Positions 12,215 through 23,078 of a stretch of 64,000 nucleotides of DNA are shown in pieces; position 1 is the stretch's first letter; the number at the start of each line of letters is the position of its first letter. The position numbers and the translations under genes were made by a program. The notes under the pieces were generated by a model. It made no database searches and had not been told where the DNA came from. It saw nothing but the letters and a program-made list of their open reading frames with translations. Where the stretch lies: the NCBI GenBank assembly GCA_013127575.1, contig CP053418.1, forward strand, positions 3,844,001 through 3,908,000, read 5' to 3'. This DNA is from Ramlibacter terrae. Lineage in GTDB: Bacteria; Pseudomonadota; Gammaproteobacteria; Burkholderiales; Burkholderiaceae_C.

Positions 12215-13321
12215 GCCTTGCCGCCCTCGCCCCCGCTGAAGCGCGGATCGGTCGGGTCGGCGGCCTCGCCGGTGAAGCGCGGATCGACTTCGACCACCGG
12301 CTGCTCCGCGATGTGCTGCGCGCGGATGTGCTGGAACACGGCCTGCACCGGTGCTCGCAACCCTCGCGCGTGAGCGCGGAGATCTCGAACACGGGGCCCT
12401 TGTGCTTGAACCGCTTGACGAAGTCCTTCACGCGGGCGGCGCGCTCTTCGGCCGGCACCATGTCGAGCTTGTTCAGCACCAGCCACCGCGGCTTGTCGTA
12501 CAGCGCCTGGTCGTACTTCTTCAGTTCGGCGACGATGGACTTCGCCTGCGCGACCGGGTCGACGCCTTCGTCGAACGGCGCGATGTCGACGACGTGCAGC
12601 AGCAGCCGCGTGCGCTGCAGGTGGCGCAGGAACTGGTGGCCCAGGCCCGCGCCTTCGCTCGCGCCTTCGATCAGGCCCGGCACGTCGGCGATCACGAAGC
12701 TCTGCTCCGGTCCGACGCGCACCACGCCCAGGTTGGGGTGCAGCGTGGTGAACGGGTAGTCGGCGATCTTCGGCCGCGCGTTCGACACGGCGGAGATCAG
12801 CGTCGACTTGCCCGCGTTGGGCATGCCGAGCAGGCCGACGTCCGCCAGCACCTTCAGCTCGAGCCGCAGGCTCTTGGCCTCGCCCGGCCAGCCGGGCGTC
12901 TTCTGCCGCGGCGCGCGGTTGATCGAGCTCTTGAAGCGCATGTTGCCGAAGCCGCCATCCCCGCCCTTGGCGATCAGGATGCGCTCGCCGGGCGTCAGCA
13001 GTTCGTACAGGACCTCGTTGGTCTCGTTGTCGATGATGATGGTGCCCACCGGCATCTTCAGCTCGATGTCGCCGCCGGCGGCGCCGAACATGTCGGAGCC
13101 CATGCCGTGCTCGCCCCGCCCCGCGTTGTGCTTGCGCGAGAAGCGGAAGTCGACCAGCGTGTTGAGCGCGGGATCGGCGATGGCCCAGACGTTGCCGCCG
13201 CGGCCGCCGTCGCCGCCGTTGGGGCCGCCGAACTCCTTGTACTTCTCGTGGCGGAACGAGACGCAGCCGTTCCCCCATCGCCCGCGGCGACGTCGATGAA
13301 GGCTTCGTCGACGAACTTCAT
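12211..13321 (-). CDS. obgE: ribosome-associated GTPase ObgE/CgtA
   Basis: Essential Obg GTPase involved in 50S assembly and stress signalling. The N-terminal glycine-rich Obg fold has [19 protein letters not shown] sequence and [12 protein letters not shown]. The G domain has GMPNAGKST (G1), [10 protein letters not shown] (G3) and LNKLDMV (G4). Slips near 12349 (CACCTGGTG) and 13274 (an A-run). About 370 residues, normal for the short-tailed proteobacterial form. A terminator hairpin separates it from rpmA, so part of its transcription probably reads through. Confidence 0.95.
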
Positions 13322-13342
13322 GTCTCTATCCTCGAGAAAAAG

Positions 13343-13366
13343 AAAGCCCCGACAAGTCGGGGCTTT
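13343..13366 (-). terminator. intrinsic terminator after rplU-rpmA
   Basis: A perfect 11-bp hairpin (AAAGCCCCGAC with GTCGGGGCTTT, 2-base loop) is followed on the minus strand by a T-rich tract. A second hairpin with GCCCCG/CGGGGC arms lies at 13371-13386. Both sit between rpmA and obgE and would attenuate transcription into obgE. Confidence 0.8.
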
Positions 13367-13411
13367 GGTCGCCCCGTCGCCGGGGCTTCAGACTTGCAGG
13401 CCGAGGTTAAC

Positions 13412-13674
13412 TCAGGCTGCCGCCGGGACCACGTTGACCGTGCTCCGGTTCTGCGAGCCCTTGACCGTGAATTCCACGTGGCCCTCGACCAGCGCGAACA
13501 GCGTGTGGTCCTTGCCCGAGCCGACGTTGACGCCGGGATGGAAACGGGTGCCGCGCTGGCGCACGATGATCGCGCCCGCGCTGATGAGTTCGCCGCCGAA
13601 CTTCTTCACGCCGAGCATCTTGGGCTTGGAATCACGCCCGTTGCGCGTTGAGCCGCCGCCTTTTTCTGTGCCAT
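13412..13674 (-). CDS. rpmA: 50S ribosomal protein L27
   Basis: L27 lies near the peptidyl transferase centre with its N-terminus reaching the P-site tRNA. The sequence begins [16 protein letters not shown] and contains [19 protein letters not shown] and [11 protein letters not shown]. The frame slips at the A-run in codons 4-6 (AAAAAA read as AAAAA), which hides the true start. Repaired length is about 87 residues. It lies 15 bases after rplU. Confidence 0.95.
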
Positions 13675-13689
13675 GTCTGCTGCTCCTGA

Positions 13690-14000
13690 TTAGCCTGCAA
13701 TGGCACCGATTTGCAGTTCGGTGTACTGCTGGCGATGGCCCCGGTGCTTCTGGTAGTGCTTGCGACGGCGCATCTTGAAGATGCGCACCTTGTCGTGCTT
13801 GCCGTGGGCAAGGATGGTGGCTTTCACCGTGGCACCGGAAACCGGGGGCACCCCGATCTTCAGGTCGCCGCCGTTGCCGACTGCGAGCACCTGATCGATC
13901 GTGATTTCTGGCCGATGTCCGCAGCAATCTGTTCTACTTTGATCTTGTCGCCGGACGCAACGCGATACTGCTTGCCCCCGGTTTTTATGACCGCGTACAT
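13690..14000 (-). CDS. rplU: 50S ribosomal protein L21
   Basis: Begins [20 protein letters not shown] and contains [14 protein letters not shown] and the basic tail [17 protein letters not shown]. The frame slips near 13912 (GGCCAGGAA read as GGCCAGAA). Repaired length is 103 residues, the normal size. First gene of the rplU-rpmA unit. Confidence 0.95.
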
Positions 14001-14053
14001 GTGGAACCTCACAAAAGGAATAGGTTTTCCGGACGGATTTCCGGAAAGCCCGT

Positions 14054-14081
14054 GACTATAGCATAGTTTGCGATTACTCAC
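14054..14081 (-). promoter_or_regulatory. candidate rplU promoter
   Basis: On the minus strand an extended -10 element, TGCTATAGT, lies about 55 bases upstream of the rplU ATG in an AT-rich pocket. The -35 region is weak. Position and composition suit a ribosomal protein promoter. Confidence 0.45.
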
Positions 14082-14123
14082 CTGCGCCGGGCGTGCCCGG
14101 CCCGGTGCGCACAGGCGGCTTCC

Positions 14124-14129
14124 TATAAT
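14124..14129 (+). promoter_or_regulatory. -10 box upstream of ispB
   Basis: A perfect TATAAT lies 24 bases before the TTG start of the prenyl synthase gene and would give a short leader. No clear -35 is visible. Confidence 0.4.
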
Positions 14130-14152
14130 CGGCCAACTCCGCGGAACCCGCT

Positions 14153-15135
14153 TTGACCGACTCTTCCCCCAGCGCCGCCCCCGGGCTTTCCCTGATCACC
14201 GACGACATGCGCGAGGTGGATGCGGTCATCGCCCGCCGCCTCGATTCCGGCGTGCCCCCGGTGGGCGACGTCTCCCGCTACATCATCTCTTCCGGTGGCA
14301 AGCGGCTGCGCCCGGCCCTGCTGCTGCTGGTGTGCGGTGCGCTGGGTTACGCAGGCGCCCAGCGGTTCAACCTGGCGGCCGTGGTGGAGTTCATCCATAC
14401 CGCCACGCTGCTTCACGACGACGTGGTCGACGACTCGACCCTGCGCCGCGGCCGGCCCACCGCCAACCAGAACTTCGGCAACCCGGCCAGCGTGCTGGTC
14501 GGCGACTTCCTCTATTCGCGCGCCTTCCAGATGATGCTGGACGCGCAGGACGTGCGCGTGATGGAGATCTGGCCGAGGCCACCAACGTCATCGCCGAGGG
14601 CGAGGTCATGCAGCTGATGAACATGCACGACCCGGCGCTCGACGAGGCCGGCTACCTGCAGGTGATCCGCTCCAAGACCGCCAAGCTGTTCGAAGCCAGC
14701 GCGCGGCTGGGCGCGGTGCTGGCGAAGGCGCCCGCGCCGGTGGAACGGGCTTGCGCCGACTACGGCCAGGCCCTCGGCACCGCCTTCCGGGTGATCGACG
14801 ACGTGCTGGACTACGCGGGCGAAGTCGAAGAGCTGGGCAAGAACCTCGGCGACGACCTGCGCGAAGGCAAGGTCACCCTGCCGCTGATAGCGGCCATGCG
14901 GCGCGGCGACGAGGCGCAGCGCCGGGTGATCCGCTCCGCCATCGAGACGGGCGACCTCGGCCAGCTCGAGGCGATCATCGCCATCGTGCGCGAAACGGGC
15001 GCGCTGGACGTGGCGCGCGAAGCCGCCGCGGGCGAGGCTGAAAGGGCGATGCAAGCTGCCGCGCAACTTCCCGTGAATGAGCACGCCCGAGCTTTGGTAC
15101 AATTGGCGGCTTCACTGCTGCAGCGTAGAAACTGA
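14153..15135 (+). CDS. ispB: octaprenyl diphosphate synthase
   Basis: Trans-prenyltransferase that makes the ubiquinone side chain. Both aspartate-rich motifs are present: [15 protein letters not shown] (FARM) and [13 protein letters not shown] (SARM), plus [13 protein letters not shown]. The frame slips near 14568 (ATCCTGGCC read as ATCTGGCC). The best start is TTG at 14153, giving about 327 residues; an ATG at 14207 is an alternative. The gene is divergent from rplU, as in many proteobacteria, and is followed directly by tRNA-Pro. Confidence 0.92.
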
Positions 15136-15145
15136 CGCAGGAAAT

Positions 15146-15219
15146 CGGGGTGTAGCTTAGCCTGGTAGAGCGCTACGTTCGGGACGTAGAGGCCGGAGGT
15201 TCGAATCCTCTCACCCCGA
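15146..15219 (+). tRNA. tRNA-Pro (anticodon CGG)
   Basis: A 74-base cloverleaf with acceptor arms CGGGGTG/CACCCCG, D-arm AGCTTAGCCTGGTAGAGC, an anticodon stem CTACG/CGTAG around the loop TTCGGGA (anticodon CGG at 15180-15182), and the T-loop GGTTCGAATCC. Discriminator base A. The 3' CCA is not encoded. Confidence 0.95.
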
Positions 15220-15239
15220 CCGGGAATTTCGACGAGAGA

Positions 15240-15264
15240 ACGGGCGCCACTGGCGCCCGTTTCC
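15240..15264 (+). terminator. terminator after tRNA-Pro
   Basis: A perfect 9-bp hairpin (ACGGGCGCC/GGCGCCCGT, 3-base loop) followed by TTTCC lies 20 bases after the tRNA, consistent with transcript termination and processing. Confidence 0.6.
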
Positions 15265-15296
15265 ATTTCGGGACCGTCGTGCACAATGGCCCGGCC

Positions 15297-16040
15297 ATGC
15301 CCGCGCCCCACAGCACCACCCAGAACCACCTGCTGGCGGCGTTTCCACGCGAGGAATACGACCGCGTGGCGGGCGGGCTCGAACTGGTGCCGATGCCGCT
15401 CGGCACCGTGCTCGGCGAGTCGGGGCTGCCGATGCGCCACGTCTATTTCCCAACGACCTGCATCGTGTCGCTGCTGTATGTGCTGGAAGACGGCGGCAGC
15501 GCCGAGATCGCCGTGGTGGGCAACGAAGGGCTGGTCGGCATCTCCCTGTACATGGGCGGCGGGTCCACGCCCAGCCGCGCCATCGTCCGCGGCGCGGGCC
15601 ACGCCTACCGGTTGCCGGCCGACCTGCTGGTGCGCGAGTTCGAGCAAGGCGGCCCGGTGCAGCGCCTGCTCCTGCGCTACACCCAGGCGCTGATCACGCA
15701 GATGGCCCAGACGGCCGTGTGCAACCGGCACCATTCGGTGGAGCAGCAGTTGTGCCGCACGCTGCTGCTCACGCTCGAACGCCTGAACGGCCCCTCGCTC
15801 GTCCTCACGCACGAACTGATCGCCGGCGTGCTGGGCGTGCGCCGCGAAGGCATCAGCGAAGCCGCCGGCAACCTCCAGCGCGCCGGCCTGATCCGCTACA
15901 GCCGCGGGCACATCGAGGTGCTGGACCGCGCCGGACTCGAGAAGGCCGTCTGCGAATGCTACGGCGTGGTCAAGCTGGAATTCGAACGCCTGCTGTCGGA
16001 CATTCCGAGGCCTGTGTCCGCCTGCGCACAGACGACGTGA
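15297..16040 (+). CDS. Crp/Fnr-superfamily transcriptional regulator
   Basis: Intact, about 247 residues. The N-terminal cyclic-nucleotide-binding-like beta-barrel (PMPLGTVLGESG...HVYFPTTCIVSLLYVLEDG) and the long dimer helix are followed by a winged helix-turn-helix (LTHELIAGVLGVRREGISEAAGNLQRAG). It lacks the FNR-type Cys cluster, and ligand-binding residues of Crp are not recognisable, so the signal is unknown. An upstream ATG at 15285 and GTG at 15279 are alternative starts. It directly precedes the kinase gene at 16063 and may sense a related input. Confidence 0.8.
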   Translation: MPAPHSTTQNHLLAAFPREEYDRVAGGLELVPMPLGTVLGESGLPMRHVYFPTTCIVSLLYVLEDGGSAEIAVVGNEGLVGISLYMGGGSTPSRAIVRGAGHAYRLPADLLVREFEQGGPVQRLLLRYTQALITQMAQTAVCNRHHSVEQQLCRTLLLTLERLNGPSLVLTHELIAGVLGVRREGISEAAGNLQRAGLIRYSRGHIEVLDRAGLEKAVCECYGVVKLEFERLLSDIPRPVSACAQTT

Positions 16041-16062
16041 ACCGCCGCGGCTACGGTGCCGC

Positions 16063-17732
<1,670 letters not shown>

Positions 17733-17736
<4 letters not shown>

Positions 17737-18554
17737 TCTCGCGCATCGAACTGAAGGCCGCCCGCATCCTGATCGTCGACGACCGGAGGCCAACGTGAAC
17801 CTGCTGGAGCAGACGCTGCGGCAGGCGGGCTACGAGAACGTGACCTCCACGATGGCGCCGGAGGAAGTCTGCGCGCTGCACCGGCGGGACAACTACGACC
17901 TGATCCTGCTCGACCTGCAGATGCCGAACATGGACGGCTTCCGGGTGATGGAGGCGCTCAAGACCAACGACAGCGAACCCTACCTGCCGGTGCTGGTGAT
18001 CACCGCGCAACCCGGCCACAAGCTGCGGGCGCTGCAGGCCGGCGCGAAGGATTTCATCAGCAAGCCGTTCGACCTGGTCGAGGTCAAGACGCGCATCCAC
18101 AACATGCTCGAAGTGCGGCTGCTGTACCGGCGGCTGGAGATGCACAACAAGAAGCTCGAAGCCGCCGTGCGCGAACGGACGGCGGAACTGCGCGAGAGCG
18201 AGGCGCGCTACCGCAGCCTGACCGAGCTGGCGTCCGACTGGTACTGGGAGCAGGACGCGAACGGCACGTTCACCAAGGTGTCGGGGCCGGTGCTGGAGAT
18301 GCTCGGCCTGCGCGTGGACCCGCTCGACGAGGGCAGCGACCGCCCCGCCGGCGGCTGGAACCAGCTGCAGCACCGCGAGCTGCAGGCCGCCATCGCGGCG
18401 CGCCAGCCTTTCCTCGACTTCGTGTTCTCCCGCACGCGGGCGGACGGGTCGGTGCAGCAGTTCGGTGAGCGGCGAGCCGATGTTCGGGCCCGCCTGCCAG
18501 TTCATCGGCTATCGGGGCATCGGCCTCGAGATCACGGGGCGCAAGCCGCAATGA
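17733..18554 (+). CDS. response regulator with C-terminal PAS domain
   Basis: About 274 residues. The receiver starts ARILIVDDQEANVNLLEQ (after frame repair at 17787, GACCAGGAG) with phospho-Asp in LILLDLQMPNMDG and Lys in FISKPFD. A coiled linker (LEMHNKKLEAAVRERTAELRES) leads into a PAS domain (YRSLTELASDWYWEQDANGTF). There is no DNA-binding or catalytic output, so it probably acts through protein contacts, for example on the kinase that follows. A second slip at about 18465 (TTCCTGGTG). It overlaps both neighbours by four bases. Confidence 0.88.
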
Positions 18555-19374
18555 TCGGGCCGATCGTGACGACTGCCCCGCGTGACTACGAAGCCGAGCT
18601 GAGCGCGCTGCGCGCCGCCAACCGGCAGCTTTCGCTGTCGGCGGCGGCGGCGCAGGGCCGCGCGTCGACGGCCACCGCGGCCTACCAGCAGCAATCCGCG
18701 TTCCTCGCGACCGTTGCGCATGAACTGCGCAATCCGCTGCTGCCGATCAAGCTGGCCACCCAGATGCTGCAACGCGCCCGCACCGACGACGACGCCTTCG
18801 CCGCGCTGCAGGCCACCATCACCGGGCAGGTCGCGGACATGGGCCGCCTGATCAACGACCTGCTGGACGGCGCCCGCGTCACCACCGGCAAGTACCGGCT
18901 GGAACGCACCGTGGTCGACGTCGTCAGCCTGATCCACGGCGGTGCGCACCTGCACGCCCGCGATCGAGGAGCGCCGGCACCATCTGCAGGTCACGCTGCC
19001 CCGTGCGCCGATCCGGTGCTGGGCGACCGGCTGCGCCTGGTCCGGTGTTCGACAACCTGATCGGCAATGCCGCCAAGTACACGCTGCCCGGCGGCGAACT
19101 CGCGATCGGCGTGAAGGTGGAAGGCGCGGAAGTCGCGATCTCCGTGAAGGACAACGGCACCGGCATCAGCCCGGCGGCGCTGCCGCACATCTTCGACCTG
19201 TACGTGCAGGACGCGCATGCCGAAGGCGTCGCGCCGGGCGGGCTCGGCATCGGGCTGGCGGTGGTGCGCGAACTGGTGGCGGCGCACGAAGGCAGCGTGG
19301 TCGCGACCAGCGACGCGCAGGCCGGCGGCAGCGAGTTCGTGGTGCGCCTGCCGCTGGCGGTCAGCCTCGGTTGA
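18551..19374 (+). CDS. sensor histidine kinase lacking an input domain
   Basis: About 275 residues. A short coiled-coil N-terminus (AALRAANRQLSLSAAAAQG-like) is followed by the phosphoacceptor motif VAHELRNPLLPIKLA (His near residue 57) and an HATPase with NLIGNAAKYTLPGG, VKDNGTGISPAALPHIFD and GGLGIGLAVVRELV. No membrane or PAS domain is seen. Slips at 18950, 19014 and 19043 are all at CCAGG. As the last gene of the overlapping trio it probably receives input from the PAS response regulator encoded just upstream. Confidence 0.85.
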
Positions 19375-19392
19375 AGGCGCCGGGCGCCCTGC

Positions 19393-19785
19393 TCAGAGCG
19401 CGGCGTTCTTCTCGATTTCCAGCGCGCGGGCCGCGGCGCCGCCGATCAGGATGACGCGGTCGCCTTCGAGCCAGCGGCCGCGGCCGGTTTCGGTCGAGTC
19501 GCGGGCCGAGCCGTCGCGCATGCGCACGGTGAATTCGTAGGACGTCAGCCCGGTGCCCGGATCGGTGCGCTTGATGGTCTCCACGAAGCCGCACGATGCG
19601 CAATCGCGCTCCCGCGGGACGGGCGCGGCGGCCACCGGCGCCGCTTCGGCCGCGGCCACCACCGCCGCAACCGCCTGCGGCGCGGGCGCCATGCCCAGTG
19701 CCGCGATGGCTGCGATCGCCATGGCCGCGGCGGTTCCCGAGAGGAAGGCGCGCGGGCGCATGAGGACGTAGTCGAAGCGGGTCAT
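19393..19785 (-). CDS. secreted hypothetical protein with a CxxC pair
   Basis: Intact, 130 residues from the ATG at 19785 (an internal Met at 19761 is possible). An Ala-rich hydrophobic leader or membrane anchor (SGTAAAMAIAAIAALGMA) precedes a short linker, a DCASCGFVE motif and a small beta-rich domain (TSYEFTVRMRDGSARDS, LEGDRVILIGG). This resembles the short outer-membrane/periplasmic proteins annotated as glycine-zipper lipoprotein relatives, but I cannot assign a family. It is convergent with the kinase gene. Confidence 0.55.
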   Translation of the reverse strand: MTRFDYVLMRPRAFLSGTAAAMAIAAIAALGMAPAPQAVAAVVAAAEAAPVAAAPVPRERDCASCGFVETIKRTDPGTGLTSYEFTVRMRDGSARDSTETGRGRWLEGDRVILIGGAAARALEIEKNAAL

Positions 19786-19868
19786 GGGGATCTTTCGGTA
19801 GCAGAGGTCCCCAGCATGCGCCGGACGACGGCCGCTGTCCGTGCGCCAGCCCACGCAGCGCGAAAAAA

Positions 19869-20610
19869 TCAGTCGTCGATGTTTTCGTGGTGCGCGATGG
19901 CGCCGCGCTTCCAGTAAGCCGCCGCCCGGATCGCGTGGCGGTCATGGCCCTTCTCCTCGACCAGGACACGCCGCAGCGCGGCCGCGATGCGCGACTCGCC
20001 CGCGCACCAGGCATAGCCTTCGCCGGCGGGCAGTTCCATCGCACGCACCGCCTCGACCAGCTGTTCGGGCTGGTCGACCCACTGCACCGTCGCCTCGGCG
20101 GTGGTGGCGAAGGCGCGGCGGTCGGCCGGATCGGCGGCGTGGGCCACCACCGGGGCGCGCGCACCCGCGGGCAGTTCCTCGAGCCGGCGCGCGATCGCGG
20201 GCAAAGCCGAGTCGTCGCCCACCAGCAGGTGCCAGGGCATAGTCGAGCGGCACGACGAACGACCCGCGCGGGCCGGCGATGGTCACGCGCTGGCCGGGCT
20301 TGGCCTGCGCCGCCCAGTCGGCGGCCGGGCCGTCGCCGTGCAGGGCGAACTCGATCGTCACTTCGCGCGCCTGCGCATCGCTGCCGCGCGGCGTGTAGTC
20401 GCGCATCACCGGCGCGCCGTCGGCGCCGGGCAGGATGAACTTGACGTGGTCGTCGAAGGACGCGCTGTGGAAATCGGCCAGCGACTCGCCGGCGAAGGTG
20501 ACGGCGACGAAATGGGGGCCCAGCCGTTCGACGCGGGCCACCTCGACCTCGCGCCGCTTCGGTTCGAACCGGAGGCGCTGCACCCGGCTGGCGGACGTGC
20601 TGCTGCTCAT
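19869..20610 (-). CDS. siderophore-interacting protein / ferric-chelate reductase
   Basis: ViuB/SIP family NAD(P)H-flavin-dependent reductase that releases iron from ferric siderophores in the cytosol. The FAD-binding part has FDDHVKFILPG and MRDYTPRG. The C-terminal NAD(P)H part has HLLVGDDSALPAIARRLEEL and YAWCAGES, all typical of the family. One slip near 20240 (GCCTGGCAC read with an extra C). About 246 residues. It is divergent from a MarR regulator with only 35 bases between starts, and shares its operator. Confidence 0.88.
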
Positions 20611-20631
20611 GCGCGCTCCCTGCATTGGTTG

Positions 20632-20647
20632 ATAATGTCGACATTAT
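20632..20647. promoter_or_regulatory. perfect palindrome, probable MarR operator
   Basis: ATAATGTCGACATTAT is a perfect 16-bp palindrome in the 35-bp gap between the divergent SIP and marR genes and covers the marR ATG. It is the size and AT-rich type expected of a MarR-family operator and could control both genes. Confidence 0.7.
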
Positions 20648-21110
20648 GGCCGGATCGGATGACACTATCAACCATCGGGGCAAGCCCCCGCCCGATGACG
20701 TGCTGGAGCTGGTGCACCAGCTCATGCACGAATACCGGTCGCTGCAGTACCGGCAGCTGCGCGACGGCCCGCACCCGATCACGCACATGGATGCGCGCGT
20801 GCTCGGCTACTTCTCGCGCCATCCGGGCGCCACGCAGCGCGAGCTGGCGGCGCACAGCGGCCGCGACAAGGCGCAGCTGGCGCGGCTGATCAAGGGCCTG
20901 CGCGAACAGGGGCTGCTGGCCGCCGCCGTCGACCCGGCGGACCGGCGCAACGTGCAGCTGTCGCTCACCGAAGCGGGGCAGGACGTCCACAAGGCGCTGC
21001 AGCAGCAGTCGCGGCGCACGGGCGCCAAGGCCGTGGCGGGGATGGCCGACGTCGAAAAGCAGCAGCTCGTGGAACTGCTCAACCGCGTGCGGCAGAACCT
21101 GCGCGGCTAG
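20646..21110 (+). CDS. MarR-family transcriptional regulator
   Basis: Intact 154-residue MarR protein. The winged helix is seen in HPGATQRELAAHSGRDKAQLARLIKGLREQG with the wing DPADRRNVQLSLTEAG. It probably represses itself and the divergent siderophore-interacting protein through the palindrome overlapping its start codon; the ligand is not predictable. Its TAG stop shares a CTAG with the convergent hemerythrin gene. Confidence 0.88.
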   Translation: MAGSDDTINHRGKPPPDDVLELVHQLMHEYRSLQYRQLRDGPHPITHMDARVLGYFSRHPGATQRELAAHSGRDKAQLARLIKGLREQGLLAAAVDPADRRNVQLSLTEAGQDVHKALQQQSRRTGAKAVAGMADVEKQQLVELLNRVRQNLRG

Positions 21111-21712
21111 GCGTGCGAGCGGCGGGCCGCGAGCGCCGGCCCCACGCCGATCGGCGCCGGCGCGCTGAGCACGATGCGCGAGAACAGCCGGTCGTACACG
21201 GGGTCCTGCACCCCGCCCGCCAGCGGATCGATGTCGCGGCCGAAGGCGGCGTCGAGGTCGCGCCAGTCGTCGGGCGACAGCGCTTCCCGCGCGGCGGGCA
21301 GCAGCACCGTCTCCTCGGTGCGCATGTGCTCGCGGTAGAAGGTGACGTAGGCGTGCGCGGCGGCGCTGACGCGCTCGTGCCGCGTTTCGCCGAGCAGCTC
21401 CCACGCCAGCAGCAGGTGCTGCAGTTCGCGCACCCGCCCTTCGCCGGCCATGTGTTCGTCTTCCAGCCGCCGGATCACCGGCATCAGGTCGGGCCGCAGG
21501 CGCGCCAGCTTCGGGAACAGCAGGTCCGATTCCTTCGGGTGGTGGCGCCGCTCGGGAAACTCGTCGATGTAGAAGAGCATGGCCCGCATCACGTCGAAGA
21601 AGCGCTCGGGGGCGTCCCCGGGTCCTTCCTGCATCAGCATCAGCATGGACGTGAGCACCGCCGACAGCGCGGCATGCTCCTTCAGGATGGTCTGGGTCGA
21701 GGCGACGGCCAT
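21107..21712 (-). CDS. hemerythrin-like HHE-domain protein
   Basis: Intact, 201 residues. Predicted four-helix bundle with metal-ligand-type residues in LKEHAALSAVL, ERRHHPKESDLLFPKL, LEDEHMAGE and YREHMRTEETVLLP, matching the DUF438/HHE hemerythrin family that binds a di-iron centre and may handle O2 or NO. Starts at the ATG at 21712 upstream of ligB in transcription order terms it lies after ligAB. One of three hemerythrin-like genes between 21 and 40 kb. Confidence 0.85.
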   Translation of the reverse strand: MAVASTQTILKEHAALSAVLTSMLMLMQEGPGDAPERFFDVMRAMLFYIDEFPERRHHPKESDLLFPKLARLRPDLMPVIRRLEDEHMAGEGRVRELQHLLLAWELLGETRHERVSAAAHAYVTFYREHMRTEETVLLPAAREALSPDDWRDLDAAFGRDIDPLAGGVQDPVYDRLFSRIVLSAPAPIGVGPALAARRSHA

Positions 21713-21723
21713 GGTCGTTGCCC

Positions 21724-22552
21724 CTAGGCGGGTTCCAGCGCCATCATGCCGGCCGCCGTGTTGGAGATGGGGATGTGGTAGTTGGCATGCACCTGCCGCA
21801 CGGGCCCGGGCACGGCCGCGCGGGCCGCCAGCCACATCAGGAGTTCGATGCCCGGGTGCCGGTCTTCTCCACCAGTTCGTGGATGCTGAACTGCGTCGCC
21901 CATTCCGGGTCGTCGACCAGGCTTTGCATGAACTTCAGGTCGAACGCCTTGTTGATGAAGCCGGCGCGCTCGCCATCGAGCTGGTGGCTCAGGCCGCCGG
22001 TGCCGATGACGACCACGCGCTTGTCGCTGTCCCACGCGGCGATCGCCTCGCCGACCGCGCGGCCGAGCGCGACGCAGCGCTTCGCGGACGGCAGCGGGAA
22101 CTGCACCGTGTTGATGATGACGGGAACCGTGGTGACCGGGCAGCCCTCGGGCCAGAACAGCTTGAGCGGCAGCGCGAACGCATGGTCCACCAGCATCTCG
22201 GCAGGTGGTGACGTCGAAGTCCTTCGCCACCAGCTGTTCGATCAGGTGCCACGAGAGCGCCGGCTCGCCGACGAACGGCGGCAGCGTGGGAATGCCCCAC
22301 CCCTCGTCGGCATTGCGGTACTCGGCCGCCGCGCCGATGGCGAACGTCGGCATCTTGTCGGGAAGAAGTTCAGTCCGTGGTCGTTGCTGAACACCACGGC
22401 GACGTCGGGCTTGACCTCTTGAAGCCAGCGGTGCACCGGCGCGAAGCCGTCGAAGAACGGCTTGAAGTAGGGCTCCTGCTGCAGCCCCCGGCCATCGCGC
22501 CGCCGATGGCGGGCACATGCGAGGTGGTGAGTCCACCGACGATCGTTGCCAT
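21724..22552 (-). CDS. class III extradiol ring-cleavage dioxygenase, catalytic (LigB-type) subunit
   Basis: LigB-family subunit resembling protocatechuate 4,5-dioxygenase beta chain. Iron-ligand-type His residues occur in GGLTTSHVPAIGG and VVFSNDHGLNFF, and the catalytic His region in VIGTGGLSHQLDGERAGF. Slips at about 21854, 22203, 22365 and 22487 lie at CCWGG sites; the repaired protein is about 278 residues. It follows the small subunit gene by 10 bases, so the pair forms one enzyme. The aromatic substrate (protocatechuate, gallate or a related catechol) cannot be fixed from sequence. Confidence 0.85.
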
Positions 22553-22562
22553 TGCGTTCTCC

Positions 22563-22922
22563 TCAGGCGGGCAGGCTGTCCGGCTGCGCGTTCTGGCGCA
22601 CCAGCATGGCCTTGAATTCTTCCTTGCTCATGCCGGTCTGGGCGGCGCCCGTGTCCTGCACGTCGAGGCCCGGGATGCCCGCGAGCTTGGCGAGGTAGTA
22701 GACGTTGCCGCCCGCGGCGAGCATGCCGAGCACGTCGCGTTCGCGCACCGCGCGAGCCTGCGCATCGTCGAGCGCGTAGTGGCGCATGTACGCTTCCTCG
22801 TCGCGCGCGAAAGCCGCCCGGTTGACGGCGTCGTTGAACGAGAAACACATCTTGTTGAGCGCGTAGCCCTTGCGGGCCTGCGCGCCATCGAACAGCACGG
22901 TGCCGGGAATGGGTTGGTTCAT
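22563..22922 (-). CDS. extradiol dioxygenase small (LigA-type) subunit
   Basis: Intact, 119 residues, all-helical LigA family. Signature stretches are FDGAQARKGYALNKMCFSF and GMLAAGGNVYYLAKLAGIPG. In the LigAB enzyme this chain caps the active site of the catalytic subunit encoded just downstream. Its start is 57 bases from an FNR-like box shared with the divergent cytochrome/oxidase operon. Confidence 0.88.
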   Translation of the reverse strand: MNQPIPGTVLFDGAQARKGYALNKMCFSFNDAVNRAAFARDEEAYMRHYALDDAQARAVRERDVLGMLAAGGNVYYLAKLAGIPGLDVQDTGAAQTGMSKEEFKAMLVRQNAQPDSLPA

Positions 22923-22979
22923 GACTGCTGCCTCTCGCGGAACATGGAGTGAGTTTCTGCCGCACCGGCGGCGCCCCAA

Positions 22980-22993
22980 CTGACGCAGATCAA
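22980..22993. promoter_or_regulatory. degenerate FNR-type box between ligA and the oxidase operon
   Basis: CTGAC-GCAG-ATCAA matches 8 of 10 positions of the FNR dyad TTGAT-N4-ATCAA and has the GCAG spacer seen at other boxes in this island. If it acts at -41.5, transcripts would start about 50 bases before the first cytochrome gene or about 20 bases before ligA. Confidence 0.45.
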
Positions 22994-23078
22994 GAAGATG
23001 CGCGATGCCGTGCCAGACCCGTCCTACAAACTGCCCGGGCGTGAAGGGGCATCATCTGCATTCCCACAAATCGATGCG

